Shown one piece after another: positions 45,530 to 56,579 of a stretch of 64,000 nt of DNA. The DNA comes from Oceanobacillus limi (GTDB lineage Bacteria; Bacillota; Bacilli; Bacillales; Amphibacillaceae). A program made the translations under genes and the position numbers. Below the pieces are notes generated by a model, which saw only the letters and a list, made by a program, of their open reading frames with translations, was not told the origin of the DNA and made no database searches. Positions within the stretch are counted from its first letter, which is position 1. Each line of letters begins with the position of its first letter. The stretch lies in the NCBI RefSeq assembly GCF_900111445.1, contig NZ_FOHE01000006.1:1-64000 (forward strand), in the 5' to 3' direction.

Positions 45530-46147
45530 TTGTCATTTTTAGTAGTGAATTGCTTTCATTGGATCGGGTATCATTTAGTTAATTATCTACTTGATAATGG
45601 AAATAAAGTGGATGGATTGGATAAACTGGACACAACAAAAAAAGATAATTTATCCATGTTTATTGGTAGGAATAGCCAGTTTACATTCGTGGAAGAACAG
45701 GCGTTAGCGAACTATGAAACAGCGATTGTTATTGGAGATACCTCACTTATTTCTAACATTTCCGCAAGCCGTATCTTACTAATTGGAGATAGCAACTACC
45801 ATAGTTCTTCAAATAATATTGTTCAAATTAATACACCTATTTTAATTGGGGAATGGATGCCTATGACAGAAGATGGATGTTACTATAAGGATCAATTTAT
45901 ATCATTTGAATCAAATCGTTTTTTGACAGAAGCTGTTTATATTGAAGATTTTTTGACAGCAATGCTGCAGTGGGTAGAGAGTAGTAATTTGCCCAGCCAA
46001 ATTGACGTTTTCGCAAGGAAAAAAACGAATAAAGAAAGCCTAAAACTTGAAAATTGCCTCTACATTCGTGACAATGTATCTATAGAAGATCGTCTTAATA
46101 AGCTAAAAGAGCATTTTAGACGTTATAATAAGTTATATGAAACGTAA
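45530..46147 (+). CDS. NAD-epimerase-like protein without a nucleotide motif
   Basis: A 205-aa protein whose start (FLVVNCFHWIGYHLVNYLLDNGNKVDGLDKLD) follows the first beta-alpha-beta unit of NAD-dependent epimerases, but the GxxGxxG loop is replaced by NCFHWIG, so cofactor binding is doubtful. No YxxxK is evident. B. subtilis carries a comparable gene just upstream of med. Start is TTG 45530 with GAAGGAGGG upstream; the GTG at 45497 lies before this site. It is followed by med after 32 nt, probably in one operon. Confidence 0.6.
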   Translation: MSFLVVNCFHWIGYHLVNYLLDNGNKVDGLDKLDTTKKDNLSMFIGRNSQFTFVEEQALANYETAIVIGDTSLISNISASRILLIGDSNYHSSSNNIVQINTPILIGEWMPMTEDGCYYKDQFISFESNRFLTEAVYIEDFLTAMLQWVESSNLPSQIDVFARKKTNKESLKLENCLYIRDNVSIEDRLNKLKEHFRRYNKLYET

Positions 46148-46179
46148 AGATCTGGGTGAACGAATGGAGTGCTTGAGTT

Positions 46180-47139
46180 TTGAAAAAACGATACATCGTA
46201 CTATTCATTATGGTTGCCATTCTCTTGCTCACAACAGGCTGCGGTGATCATGCAAAACAAGGAAACTTACAAAAGGTTGGCTTGCTGCTTGAAGGAAACA
46301 TTGATGATCAAGCATGGGGAGAAAAAGGGTACCAGGGTCTATTAAGTATTAAAGAAGAATTTGATGTAAATGTAGAATATAAAGAAGGTATCATAGAGGA
46401 AAAAGAGATTAAGGAAGCCGTTGATGAATTTGTAGAAGACGGCGTTAATTTAATTTTTGGACACAGTAGTGCATATGGAAAAACGTTTTTTGAAATTAGT
46501 CAAGAATATCCAGATGTTCACTTTGTTTATTTTAATGGGACATACTATAGTGATAATGTTACTAGTTTAACATTTAATTCACACGCAATGGGTTTCTTTG
46601 CTGGGATGTTAGCAAGTGAGATGTCTGAAACAGATCAAGTCGGTATTATTGCAGCATACCAATGGCAACCAGAGATTGAAGGATTTTATGAAGGGGTAAA
46701 GTATCAAAATCCAATGACAGAAGTAAATATGGACTTTATCTATGACTGGAATGAATACCAAATCGCATTAGAAATGTATGAAAAGCTTAAACAACAAGGC
46801 GTAGATGTCTTTTATCCTGCTGGCGATGCATTTAGTCAACAAGTTATTAAAGCTGCTAGTGAAGATGGTTTATTTGCTATTGGTTTTGTATCGGATCAAC
46901 ACGATATTGGTCCGAAAACGGTTTTAACAAGCACCGTACAACATGTAGACAAACTATACACTTTAACAGCTGACCAGTTTAGTGAAGGGGAACTAGAAGG
47001 AGAAATACTTACGTTTGATTTTAAAGACAATTTTATTACCTTTGGTGAGTTCAGCCCAGAGGTTCCTGAAGATTTTCAACATACGTTAGAGCAAGCTATT
47101 GAAAATTATAAAAATACTGGTTTATTACCTAATCAATGA
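46180..47139 (+). CDS. med: Med-like BMP-family lipoprotein
   Basis: A 319-aa lipoprotein: basic start, hydrophobic segment and lipobox TTGC (Cys21), then a periplasmic-binding fold of the basic membrane protein (BMP) family (VGLLLEGNIDDQAWGEKGYQG, FGHSSAYGKTF, HAMGFFAGMLASEMSE, YPAGDAFSQQV). In B. subtilis Med stimulates comK expression and lies upstream of fabH. The start is TTG 46180 with GGAGT upstream. The B. subtilis partner comZ is not seen in the 257-base gap that follows. Confidence 0.82.
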   Translation: MKKRYIVLFIMVAILLLTTGCGDHAKQGNLQKVGLLLEGNIDDQAWGEKGYQGLLSIKEEFDVNVEYKEGIIEEKEIKEAVDEFVEDGVNLIFGHSSAYGKTFFEISQEYPDVHFVYFNGTYYSDNVTSLTFNSHAMGFFAGMLASEMSETDQVGIIAAYQWQPEIEGFYEGVKYQNPMTEVNMDFIYDWNEYQIALEMYEKLKQQGVDVFYPAGDAFSQQVIKAASEDGLFAIGFVSDQHDIGPKTVLTSTVQHVDKLYTLTADQFSEGELEGEILTFDFKDNFITFGEFSPEVPEDFQHTLEQAIENYKNTGLLPNQ

Positions 47140-47154
47140 TTAGGTAATTTTTTT
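47123..47154 (+). terminator. Terminator of med
   Basis: ATTACCTAATCA pairs with TGATTAGGTAAT, overlapping the stop codon, and is followed by seven Ts. Confidence 0.88.
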
Positions 47155-47340
47155 GATAGAGAAGAATGTATCAAAATTTGGCTTTGTTAAGCTTACTTAC
47201 CGAAACTACATAAGGCACTTGCGCTTTTGCCAAATGAATTGCTTAGTTCAAGCGTGTAATGGAAATGAAGTGTAATGAATAACTTTTTACTGGCATATGG
47301 AACAACTGCAACTTGCAAATAAGGATATTTTGCATTAAAA

Positions 47341-47358
47341 TTAGTACCAAGTCATAAG
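47341..47358 (+). promoter_or_regulatory. Possible FapR-type operator upstream of fabH
   Basis: TTAGTACCAAGTC at 47341-47353 resembles a half of the FapR operator (TTAGTACC core). FapR represses fab genes in Bacillus until malonyl-CoA rises. The second half is poor, so this is tentative. Confidence 0.35.
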
Positions 47359-47396
47359 AATTGATAATAAGATATACTACGTAAGGGGATGTATAT

Positions 47397-48338
47397 ATGG
47401 GTGTAGGTGTATTAGGTACAGGGCATTACGCTCCATCAAAAGTTGTAACGAATAAAGACCTTGAAAAAATTGTTGATACGAGCGATGAATGGATTCGCAC
47501 AAGAACAGGGATAGAGGAAAGAAGGATAGCAGAGGATGATATGGAGACTTCAGAAATGGCTTATCGTGCCTCTGTGGCTGCTTTGGAAGAAGCGAATGTA
47601 AAAGGAGAAGATCTTGATCTTATTCTAGTAGCTACAGTGACACCAGATACACCATTTCCATCCGTTTCTTGCATGCTTCAAGAAAAGCTAGGAGCAGTTA
47701 AAGCTGCAGCAATGGACATAAGTGCTGCTTGTGCTGGGTTCATGTATGGCATGGTCACAGCGAAACAATTTATTGAATCAAACGTATATAAAAATATCCT
47801 AGTTGTGGGTGCAGAAAAACTATCTAAAATAACAGATTGGTCCGATCGTAATACGTGTGTATTATTTGGCGATGGGGCTGGTGCAGCCGTAATGGGAGAA
47901 GTGGCTGACGGAAAAGGCATCCTCTCATTTGAGTTAGGTTCCAATGGATCTGGTGGAGAGCATTTATACCAAGATCCTGAATCAGGATATTTGTATATGA
48001 ATGGTCGAGAAGTGTTTAAATTTGCTGTGAGACAGATGCCAGAGTCATCTGTAAATGTCATTGAGAAAATTGGTCAAAATAAAGAAGATGTAGATTATTT
48101 AATACCACACCAAGCCAATATTCGAATTATGGAAGCAGCTAGAGAGAAGTTAGGTATTTCGGAAGATCGGATGGCAACGTCCATTAAAAAATATGGAAAT
48201 AACTCATCTGCCTCTATACCAATGGCTTTATCAGAAGCTGTAAAAAATGGTAAAATTAAGAATGATGATTTAGTCGTATTAGTAGGATTTGGCGCGGGTC
48301 TAACATGGGGCGCAATTGCTCTACGTTGGGGGAAATAA
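47397..48338 (+). CDS. fabH: 3-oxoacyl-ACP synthase III FabH
   Basis: A 313-aa condensing enzyme that starts fatty acid synthesis by joining an acyl-CoA primer with malonyl-ACP. The catalytic triad is visible: Cys112 ([10 protein letters not shown]), His in [10 protein letters not shown] and Asn in [10 protein letters not shown]. The N-terminal [18 protein letters not shown] is typical. It lies 53 nt before fabF in the usual Bacillus fabHA-fabF order and is probably FapR-controlled. Confidence 0.95.
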   Translation: MGVGVLGTGHYAPSKVVTNKDLEKIVDTSDEWIRTRTGIEERRIAEDDMETSEMAYRASVAALEEANVKGEDLDLILVATVTPDTPFPSVSCMLQEKLGAVKAAAMDISAACAGFMYGMVTAKQFIESNVYKNILVVGAEKLSKITDWSDRNTCVLFGDGAGAAVMGEVADGKGILSFELGSNGSGGEHLYQDPESGYLYMNGREVFKFAVRQMPESSVNVIEKIGQNKEDVDYLIPHQANIRIMEAAREKLGISEDRMATSIKKYGNNSSASIPMALSEAVKNGKIKNDDLVVLVGFGAGLTWGAIALRWGK

Positions 48339-48391
48339 ACTATCATGAAAATAATAAAAGCGAAAATTATAGAACATAGGAGGGAGTACGA

Positions 48392-49633
48392 ATGGAGAAA
48401 AGAAGAGTAGTTATCACTGGACTAGGAGCGGTTACCCCTGTTGGAAACAACGTTCAATCCATGTGGGAAAATATATTAGCTGGTAAATCGGGAGTTGACT
48501 TCGTAACACGAGTTAATAAAGAGGATTTTAAAGCGCAAGTAGCAGCTGAGGTGAAGGATTTTGACCCAACGGATTTTGTGGATAAAAAAGATGCACGAAA
48601 GATGGATTCATTTACCCAATTTGCGGTGGCGGCTTCAAAGATGGCTGTCGAAGATGCAAAGCTAACAATTGATGATTCGAATGCCCATCGAGTAGGTGTG
48701 TGGATTGGTTCTGGAATTGGTGGAATGCAAACGTATGAAGACCAATTCCGTCGCTTTTTGGATAAAGGGTATAAACGAGTTAGTCCATTCTTCGTGCCGA
48801 TGATGATTCCTGATATGGCAGCGGGACAAGTGTCCATTCAGCTTGGAGCAAAAGGAATCAACTCTTGTACCGTAACAGCTTGTGCTTCTGGTGCCAATTC
48901 GATAGGTGATGCCTATAAAGCGGTTGAACGTGGAGATGTCGATTATATTATCGCTGGTGGAGCAGAAGCGCCAATTACAAATATGTCCTTTGCAGGATTT
49001 TCTACAGCAGGAGCTTTATCACTTAATGAAGATCCAAAAAAGGCAAGTCGTCCATTTGATAAAGACCGTGACGGATTTGTAATGGGTGAAGGTGCAGGAA
49101 TTCTACTAATGGAAACGTTGGAGTCTGCAAAAGCACGTGGTGCGCATATATATGCGGAGATCGTAGGATATGGCGCAACTGGTGATGCCTACCATATTAC
49201 AGCACCAGCTGAGCATGGTGAAGGAGCAGCAAGAGCTATGCAGCATGCTATTAAAGACGCTGGCGTTTCACTAACAGATGTGGATTATATTAATGCACAT
49301 GGTACAAGTACAGAGTTGAATGATAAATTTGAAACTGAAGCAATTAAAACGGTATTTGAGGATCATGCATACAAATTAGCAGTCTCATCTACGAAATCCA
49401 TGACAGGTCATTTGTTAGGGGCAGCAGGTGGAATAGAGTCTGTTATATCGATAAAAGCGATAGAAGATAGCGTTCTACCACCAACTACAAACTATGAAAC
49501 TCCAGACCCTGATTGTGATTTAGATTATGTTCCAAACGAAGCTAGGAAACAGGAAGTTAATGTTGTTGTTAGTAACTCACTTGGTTTCGGCGGACATAAT
49601 GTTGCATTGGTGTTTAAGAAATTTGAAGAATAA
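48392..49633 (+). CDS. fabF: 3-oxoacyl-ACP synthase II FabF
   Basis: A 413-aa beta-ketoacyl-ACP synthase II that elongates acyl-ACP with malonyl-ACP. The active Cys164 ([12 protein letters not shown]) and the two histidines ([26 protein letters not shown]) are intact. ATG 48392 follows TAGGAGGG. It forms an operon with fabH and ends at a terminator. It is the target of cerulenin and platensimycin in relatives. Confidence 0.96.
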   Translation: MEKRRVVITGLGAVTPVGNNVQSMWENILAGKSGVDFVTRVNKEDFKAQVAAEVKDFDPTDFVDKKDARKMDSFTQFAVAASKMAVEDAKLTIDDSNAHRVGVWIGSGIGGMQTYEDQFRRFLDKGYKRVSPFFVPMMIPDMAAGQVSIQLGAKGINSCTVTACASGANSIGDAYKAVERGDVDYIIAGGAEAPITNMSFAGFSTAGALSLNEDPKKASRPFDKDRDGFVMGEGAGILLMETLESAKARGAHIYAEIVGYGATGDAYHITAPAEHGEGAARAMQHAIKDAGVSLTDVDYINAHGTSTELNDKFETEAIKTVFEDHAYKLAVSSTKSMTGHLLGAAGGIESVISIKAIEDSVLPPTTNYETPDPDCDLDYVPNEARKQEVNVVVSNSLGFGGHNVALVFKKFEE

Positions 49634-49644
49634 TTGTTGATTTA

Positions 49645-49675
49645 GAAGACTGGCCTAGGGGTCAGTCTTTTTTCT
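49645..49675 (+). terminator. Terminator of fabHF
   Basis: AAGACTG/CAGTCTT with an inner GGCC/GG.C stem, followed by TTTTTTC. Confidence 0.8.
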
Positions 49676-49778
49676 TTGCTACATTTCTTCCTTCTACAAT
49701 ATTTTTTCTAAATTCTATTAAAGCTATCATGTATCCATCTATCCTAGCATAGTATTAGATAAATAATATAGGACAAGC

Positions 49779-49997
49779 ATGGTGATGGATATGGGGTATA
49801 TGTTTTTATTTCTAATAGGATTTGGGCTAGCTGTTACAGGCGGAGTTACTACGATCGCGTATATGAACTTTTTACCTGCTGGTGTATCATGGGTAGAATA
49901 TTTTATTTTTATTAAAGGTAGAATAGAATGCTACTTTCTTCCGATTGGACTTCTTATCATGACACTGGTTATTTATCGTTTTCCAAATAAACCATAA
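49779..49997 (+). CDS. Small two-helix membrane protein
   Basis: Up to 72 aa: helix 1 (MFLFLIGFGLAVTGGVTTIAY), a short loop with PAGVSWVEYFIFIKGR, and helix 2 (YFLPIGLLIMTLVIYRF). The start is unclear, as ATGs at 49779, 49785, 49791 and 49800 are in frame and only GGTGAT at about 49781 resembles a ribosome binding site. I do not recognise a named family. Confidence 0.5.
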   Translation: MVMDMGYMFLFLIGFGLAVTGGVTTIAYMNFLPAGVSWVEYFIFIKGRIECYFLPIGLLIMTLVIYRFPNKP

Positions 49998-50124
49998 TCT
50001 TACTTCACTTCGAATAAATTTTTTCAGGATGGTCATAATGTATGTTAAGTGATGTTCAAAACATGATAACAACAAGGTTTTGAACAACCTCGAAAATGAT
50101 TCATTCAAAAGTGAGGGGTGTTGT

Positions 50125-50886
50125 ATGTTATATTTGCACGATGTTTGGGTGAACTGGTTTGAAGGTGAGGAAAACGGGTATAACGTATGTTATTATCATG
50201 AATGGCGAAAAGACGATAAAATTGAGCTTTTAGATCAGGTCCCATTGTTGTACATAACGGAAGGCTTATATAATTATATTGAAAATGATATGCATGATCT
50301 ACCGAAGCCTTTACTAGATATGATATATAAACGAGCCTATTTGAGAAAAGGGCAAGAAAGAACAGGACTAGATTATGCATGTGTTGTAACAGATGGAAAT
50401 GATATTATAGCATTTGATACCATTGGGTACCGTATTCCAATTCGAAAAAGTAGACTCATTCCAAGACAAGAGCAACTCGTGTACGATATGATTGAAAAAG
50501 TAAAACCACAAAACTTTGATTTTGATGCGGATTCCTATGAGAAAGAGTATCATATGCTTTCGATGTCACCAGATTTAGTATTTGGCTTAACGAGAAGAGA
50601 GCGGCAATTAAAGCAATTGCTCATGATGGGGCTCGATCAACTTCGTACAACGAATAATATTGAGGAATTACGTTATTGGTTAACCGAATGGGATCCGAAA
50701 AAATATCCGTTTATTCGTTTTATGGATGAGGAAAAAGTTTGGCAAGCATTATATGATGGTGTAAAAGTTGGGTGGAGCAGAGCTCATGAAGACCTTTGTG
50801 CGAAATTAATCAAGGGACAGCCTTTCCTCGAAAAAATGTGGGAAATTGAGCATAGCTATGAACAAGGAGTACCCAAACAAAAATCA

Positions 50887-50898
<12 letters not shown>
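50125..50898 (+). CDS. yjbA: YjbA family (UPF0736/DUF3603) protein
   Basis: A 257-aa soluble protein starting [20 protein letters not shown], with [22 protein letters not shown] later on. It matches the YjbA family of unknown function, which in B. subtilis lies next to trpS as here. ATG 50125 has GTGAGGGGTG upstream; the 15 upstream codons in frame are excluded. The oligopeptide permease genes (app) found before yjbA in B. subtilis are missing. Confidence 0.85.
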
Positions 50899-51938
<1,040 letters not shown>

Positions 51939-51951
51939 TTATCGTAGAAAC

Positions 51952-52165
51952 TAAAAAAAGCCCATTCATTCCCTCATGAAAAGGGACGAATGAACCGCGT
52001 TGCCACCCTAATTATCTTAAAACTTAAAGATCACTTCATTAATAATTAGCTCCAAAGTCCAATTCCAATTTACCTTGATACTTGTTTTCACCAACCACAA
52101 GCTCTCTAGAAATCAGTGGGTAATTGTACTACGCCTTTTTCATTGCTATTGATATTGAGTTTTTA
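51952..52165 (-). ncRNA. T-box riboswitch (Trp) leader of trpS
   Basis: The minus strand contains the T-box AGGGTGGCAACGCGG (52009-51995), preceded by stem I with AGAGAGC and GGTTGGTG-type loops. A plausible UGG specifier lies in AATTGGACTTTGGAG. A terminator follows (CATTCGTCCCT with AGGGAATGAATG, then seven Ts, 51993-51952). Uncharged tRNA-Trp would bind and stabilise the antiterminator. Confidence 0.92.
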
Positions 52166-52167
52166 TT

Positions 52168-52196
52168 ATTATATATAGTCTTTTGGGAAAATGCAA
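52168..52196 (-). promoter_or_regulatory. Sigma-A promoter of trpS
   Basis: TTGCAT (52196-52191), 17-bp spacer, TATAAT (52173-52168) on the minus strand, directly upstream of the T-box leader. Confidence 0.85.
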
Positions 52197-52527
52197 GGGC
52201 TAACTCACTAAAACATCTTTATCTAGAGTAACGAGGACGTGCTGAGGAAAAGAATAGATGTAAGGTTTTTCCAGATTTAGATAGAGTGAAATAACTGATT
52301 TCAATAATGATTTTTATTATTTGATTACTAAGAAGATGAAACTATATTCAATTAGAGGACGTCTTATTCTTGAGAAGTACCAAGTGAAATGGTAATTTTT
52401 AATGAAAAAAGTAGAAATTTGATTTTTAAATATAATATGGTAAGAGAAAAATTTACTATACACAATTAGTCATATTAGGAAAGAAATGGAATACATTTGT
52501 ATTAATCTATAATGAGGAGGCAAATGT
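52197..52527. other. AT-rich intergenic stretch
   Basis: Between the trpS promoter and the metalloprotease-like gene I see no gene, hairpin terminator or recognisable repeat. It marks the left edge of the accessory region. Confidence 0.5.
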
Positions 52528-53052
52528 ATGAAAAAAGTAATTTATTGCTTTTTAATTTTGCTTGTGTTTTTTTCTTTGGGCAATTCGGTAGAAGCTAGTA
52601 ATGATGCTGAACTTAGAAATGGTGATGCATTTTCTGGGAAAAATAATTACCACAATAATGGTAGATACAGTATTTCGACACCTTACCTTTTTCATGAAGT
52701 AGCATGGATGAATGCTGTAAATAAAATGAATGCAATTACGAATGCAGAAATAAATTTAAGTAGTGGCTCAACTCCACATATAAGTATGAGTTCAATTAAT
52801 TCATCTAATTATTCGTGGTATGGACATGCTAGTTGGAATTCAAGCAAGGCTACTTTGAGAATTAATGAAGATTCGACTAAAAAAGCTAATTTTACAACTA
52901 GTAACTATAATAAGACTGCCATGCACGAGCTTGGTCATGCATTCTATATGAAACATCAACATTCTAGTGTTAATTCCGTTATGAAATCTGGTAAATACTC
53001 TTATAGTGATTATACCAGTTTAGATAAGTTGAATTTGCGTCACCAATATTAA
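52528..53052 (+). CDS. Secreted metzincin-like zinc protease
   Basis: A 174-aa protein with a signal peptide (cleavage near VEA, residue 24) and a short matrixin-like catalytic domain. The zinc motif is HELGHAFYMKH: His133, Glu134, His137, His143, with a Met-turn candidate Met152. The usual glycine of HExxHxxGxxH is Tyr140. There are no cysteines or C-terminal anchoring domain, so it should be released. ATG 52528 follows GAGGAGG. A lipoprotein gene follows 18 nt downstream, perhaps its partner or immunity protein. The substrate is unknown. Confidence 0.8.
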   Translation: MKKVIYCFLILLVFFSLGNSVEASNDAELRNGDAFSGKNNYHNNGRYSISTPYLFHEVAWMNAVNKMNAITNAEINLSSGSTPHISMSSINSSNYSWYGHASWNSSKATLRINEDSTKKANFTTSNYNKTAMHELGHAFYMKHQHSSVNSVMKSGKYSYSDYTSLDKLNLRHQY

Positions 53053-53070
53053 GATGCGGGGGGAGACAAG

Positions 53071-53661
53071 ATGAAAAGAATACTAATTTCATTAATTGCT
53101 ATAACCATATTTTTAGTTGGGTGTAATCAAACTGATACAAACAGTTACATTAATGAAGAAACACCAATAAGCCAATACCAATCTATGGCGGACTATGAAA
53201 TTCCAACTGATTTGAATGCCCTAAAGAACTCTTCAAAAATTATAGTTAAAGTAAAGGCATTAAGTGATTTAGGAAATGATGTGATAGATGGTCAAACTTT
53301 TGGTTCCAAAAAGAAAGTGAAGGTTTTAAAATCCTATGGTGAAGAAATTCAAGGTGAAATAACTATTATAGAACCTGCTTTTGTTGCTGATGGTGAATAT
53401 GTAGCTACAGAATCCTATATTAAAATGTTAGATGGTGAAGAATATATACTTTTTTTAAATGAAGGTGATCTTAAGAATGAATATGCGATTGTGGCACTAG
53501 GATTTGGTAAATACTCTTATGAAAAATCTGGTGGAAATTTTACTATTACAGACTTCAGTACTTTTGGCGAAATAAAAAAATATGGTTTCATTTCCAATAA
53601 TAAAGAAGAAGTTAAGCAATATGAGGTAATAAGAGCAGATGTATTAAAAGAATACGAGTAA
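53071..53661 (+). CDS. Lipoprotein of unknown function
   Basis: A 196-aa protein with a lipobox LVGC (Cys18) and a beta-rich domain (AKIIVKVKAL-like segments, GEITIIEPAFVADGEYV, DGEEYILFLNEGDL). The pattern suggests an outer-surface lipoprotein. It has GGGGGGAG before ATG 53071 and lies 18 nt after the metalloprotease-like gene, so they are probably co-transcribed. Family not recognised. Confidence 0.7.
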   Translation: MKRILISLIAITIFLVGCNQTDTNSYINEETPISQYQSMADYEIPTDLNALKNSSKIIVKVKALSDLGNDVIDGQTFGSKKKVKVLKSYGEEIQGEITIIEPAFVADGEYVATESYIKMLDGEEYILFLNEGDLKNEYAIVALGFGKYSYEKSGGNFTITDFSTFGEIKKYGFISNNKEEVKQYEVIRADVLKEYE

Positions 53662-54268
53662 CTACTGTGAGTAGTAATTTAAATATTAAGAAGGAAACAT
53701 AGAATTATATAAAGTGTATATAAAAATTTTTTAGTGATAAACGTACAAATTCTAAATTTGATAAGATATATTATTACTTCTTAAATGCATAAAAAAAGAT
53801 TGATGACATAAACACATGTTAGAACAATGGATATACCAAAACAAAATGGGAAATCAAAATATGTTCTTTGAGAAAAGCCATTTTCTGTTTTGATAACAAA
53901 ACTAAGCAAATATGTTGGCAAATCATAATTCCATAAAAACACTGATGTACATCAATGAAGAAAGAGGATTGCTAGCTTTCAGATGATAATCCATATTCTC
54001 AACAATTCTCTACCATGGATAGTTTTGGAAACAGAAGTTTGATTCCTTTTGTGTATGTGTGGAATGTTCGGTCAATTTTTTTCAGTATAACAGAAACTTT
54101 TGATTCCGTGCATGTAGATACCACCAGAATAGTTGTTCAGTAGGAAATCCAGAAAATAATATTGTTGAACTTCGTGTTCGTGTAGTGCAAAACTGAATTC
54201 TTTAACAACGCCTCAATTGTGTTAATAAGGGGGAATCCGCCCTTAAGCGCAATTGTTTGGACGTTTTT
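53662..54268. other. Gene-poor stretch with possible remnants
   Basis: No credible gene on either strand. The minus strand has a 52-codon open stretch (53936-53777) of hydrophobic residues (FCFGISIVLTCVYVINLFL) with no start, perhaps the end of a lost membrane protein. At about 54204-54253 a partial palindrome (CAATTGTG...CGCAATTG) brackets GGGGGAATCCGCCC, possibly an old insertion end. Confidence 0.35.
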
Positions 54269-54269
54269 G

Positions 54270-54294
54270 AAAAACCAATTATTGCCTGGTTTTT
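54270..54294 (+). terminator. Hairpin before the third lipoprotein gene
   Basis: AAAAACCA (54270-54277) pairs with TGGTTTTT (54287-54294). Confidence 0.4.
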
Positions 54295-54440
54295 AAAATA
54301 ATGTGACATGCAATTTCCCATCCATATTATTTTAATAAATTCTCCTACAAAAATTAGGAGGAAATAAAATGGACTGGTACAAGAAAAAACATTATCTAAG
54401 GGCGAATACCGAGAGTGTGTATATTACGAGGGGGATAAAT

Positions 54441-54836
54441 GTGAAAAAATTCCTTTTTATCGCATCCATCATTTTAATGATTTTGTTAGGGTGTTCTAAT
54501 CAATCATCACTGGAAGAAAATAACGAAAAAAGTAAAATCCACAATGACGAAATGCAGTCTTCTGTAGAATGGGCTGATGTTATCATGTGGGAGGATGTTC
54601 ATTATTATTTTGATGAGGCAAAAACAGAGGAAGTTTCAGTACAAGATATTGATAAAACTCTAGGAAAAATCACATTTAGAGTAATGTATAGTGAAGAGGA
54701 AAATAATCCTAATTATAAGTTGAAAAATAATGAATCTACTTATTTAAGAGAGGGGGCTACAATATATTCTCTAATTGGAGAAGATAGCAAAATATATATT
54801 TATGCTGAAAGCAGGGTATATAAAATTAAGGAATAA
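54441..54836 (+). CDS. Small lipoprotein of unknown function
   Basis: A 131-aa lipoprotein with lipobox LLGC (Cys18). The mature part contains VEWADVIMWEDVHYYFDEAK and LGKITFRVMYSEEEN, then a segment ending GEDSKIYIYAESRVYKIKE; this layout is common among small Bacillus lipoproteins. The start is GTG 54441 with GAGGGGG upstream; the ATG at 54369 in the same frame lacks a good site near the membrane segment. It stands alone. Confidence 0.7.
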   Translation: MKKFLFIASIILMILLGCSNQSSLEENNEKSKIHNDEMQSSVEWADVIMWEDVHYYFDEAKTEEVSVQDIDKTLGKITFRVMYSEEENNPNYKLKNNESTYLREGATIYSLIGEDSKIYIYAESRVYKIKE

Positions 54837-54945
54837 ATACACATTGTATTATTTTCTTCTCTGCTAGCCTGTCTTAAGGTTAGTTGATCAAATCAGTTTT
54901 TTCTAAGGATTCCACAAATACAACTTTCAAACTCTTCTCGAACCC

Positions 54946-55735
54946 TTGAAGTGGGGGGGGGCAGCCAAGGATCTAAGGCAAAGTATTGAGATATATAAAA
55001 GAATGCTCGAAGATAAACAGTTTGAATGGGACAATATTGTGGCAGGCAATTGGGTAACTATTTCAGAAAAACAGTTTGAGATGCTTGACAACAATGTAAA
55101 TATTTCGGAGAGTCAAAATTACCCAACGAATATTACAATGGATCAAGTCGTTTCCAGGTTTACGATGAGAGCAACAGCGGAAGAAAAAAATTTTTAGCGG
55201 AAACAGGTGTTGAACCTTTCGTCCAAAAAGATACCTATACGGCTTTTCATCCTAAGATATATGACAAATTTACTGGGGAAGTATTAGAATTTTTGGAGGA
55301 TACAACGAAGTGATATGGAAAATCAGGGTTTTACTTTTTATATCAAATTATACCGACGTTTTTTATCCCATTTATTATTTTAATCGGCTGTTTTGTCTTC
55401 GGTAATACCGTATCCTCTGAAGCCACCAAGAAAAGAAAAGGGATGAATTTGTATGCTTTCCTTCCACTACAAAGAAGAAAGAATCTTTTTTGCGAAATTA
55501 TTTAGCGGAATGCTGTTCACAAGTTTATTTGTTTTATTCATTTTACTCGTCCCAATCGTCTCCAGTTTATTTACATCTGGTGTCGGAAGTTTGGAAACCC
55601 GGTAGTAATTTATGATGGACCAGTTGAAAATCCTTATGGAATAGAATTAGAAGCCACATTTTTAAATGAATGGACGGATGCATTTCATTTTATTACGTTG
55701 GGTGAATATTTACGGATAATGAAGTGTCGGAAATT
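54946..55735 (+). pseudogene. Decayed ABC-2-type permease
   Basis: Pieces of one protein can be read across three frames. AKDLRQSIEIYKRMLEDKQ... runs to about 55190, where an A-run loses a base. It continues with LAETGVEPFVQKDTYTAFHP, meets a TGA in place of Arg at 55312, then FYFLYQIIPTFFIPFIILIG and KRKGMNLYAFLPLQRRKN, and shifts again near 55500 and 55600. The pattern is an ABC-2 permease with a large extracytoplasmic loop. It has at least three frameshifts and one stop, and no usable start. Confidence 0.75.
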
Positions 55736-56317
55736 TCACTTTTAAGTATAACATCACCGCCTAGAGATAAAATTAATATTAATAACCCAAACGTTTATAT
55801 GTCTTCACAAGGAATGTTTATTACGGCAAGCGCTAACTGGAAAAATAAACATGGTAATGTGCGTTGGTGGAAAGATCATGGACCTATAGGAATAGGTACT
55901 TTAAAAGTAGGTGGGGCAAATGGATTAGGAATTTATTTTTCCAATAGCACTAATTTAGACGTTGGCGAAACTAATTTCTATACATACGATGAAAACTTCA
56001 ACACGTATAACAATAACTTGTATCCACATAAAATCGATAAAACTGGAGTGTATTATAAAGCGCAAGATACAATGAAAAACAGTACTTTTAATCCATTTCA
56101 TAGTTATTCTTGGGATACAGCAACATTGAGTGTTTGGCCTGATTTTAAAGGGAAAGTAAATACAAATGTTAGAACTCATTGGACACACACTTGGTCCAGC
56201 GGTGAAATTTCAAGTGTAGGTGTATCGAATTCTGGTATCAGTGTAAACTTTTCGAATTCCTCTCATGCATGGGATGGAGTTTCACTTGGCTCTACTAATT
56301 TAAAAAATTACCAATAA
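55724..56317 (+). CDS. Truncated secreted-type protein fragment
   Basis: A 197-aa frame starting at GTG 55724, joined directly to the end of the decayed permease. The body is rich in Asn, Ser, Trp and His (FITASANWKNKHGNVRWW, THWTHTWSSGEISSVGVSNS), like an extracellular beta-rich protein, but there is no signal peptide and no ribosome binding site. The likely reading is that the 5' end was lost when the two sequences fused. Its 3' end is intact and followed by a terminator. Family not recognised. Confidence 0.5.
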   Translation: MSEISLLSITSPPRDKININNPNVYMSSQGMFITASANWKNKHGNVRWWKDHGPIGIGTLKVGGANGLGIYFSNSTNLDVGETNFYTYDENFNTYNNNLYPHKIDKTGVYYKAQDTMKNSTFNPFHSYSWDTATLSVWPDFKGKVNTNVRTHWTHTWSSGEISSVGVSNSGISVNFSNSSHAWDGVSLGSTNLKNYQ

Positions 56318-56323
56318 TTAAGC

Positions 56324-56366
56324 TAATAGAGGTAGATAGGCTGTAAAGTCACTTCTATCTCTTTTT
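56324..56366 (+). terminator. Terminator after the truncated gene
   Basis: AGAGGTAGATAG with CTTCTATCTCT (imperfect) followed by six Ts. Confidence 0.65.
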
Positions 56367-56579
56367 TGTTGTAAGCCTCTAAGGGTGTTATTTTTATAAA
56401 ACGCCAGAAAAAGTACAGTTCATGCACGCCTCTCAACTACTTGGATAGTAAAGAGTGGGTGTTTTTTTAGGCAGCCTAGAAAAATAACAAAAGAAGGCGA
56501 TAACGCAAATACTATCCCTCAAAATATCCTGATTTGCTGGTACAGTATAAATATAGTCAGTGTCAGAAGGAGAGTAAAA

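Noticed and set aside
47140-47396. comZ between med and fabH
   Set aside because: No reading frame with a ribosome binding site of the right size is present.
53777-53936. Minus-strand hydrophobic 52-codon stretch
   Set aside because: No start codon or ribosome binding site; kept only as a possible remnant in the description of the gap.
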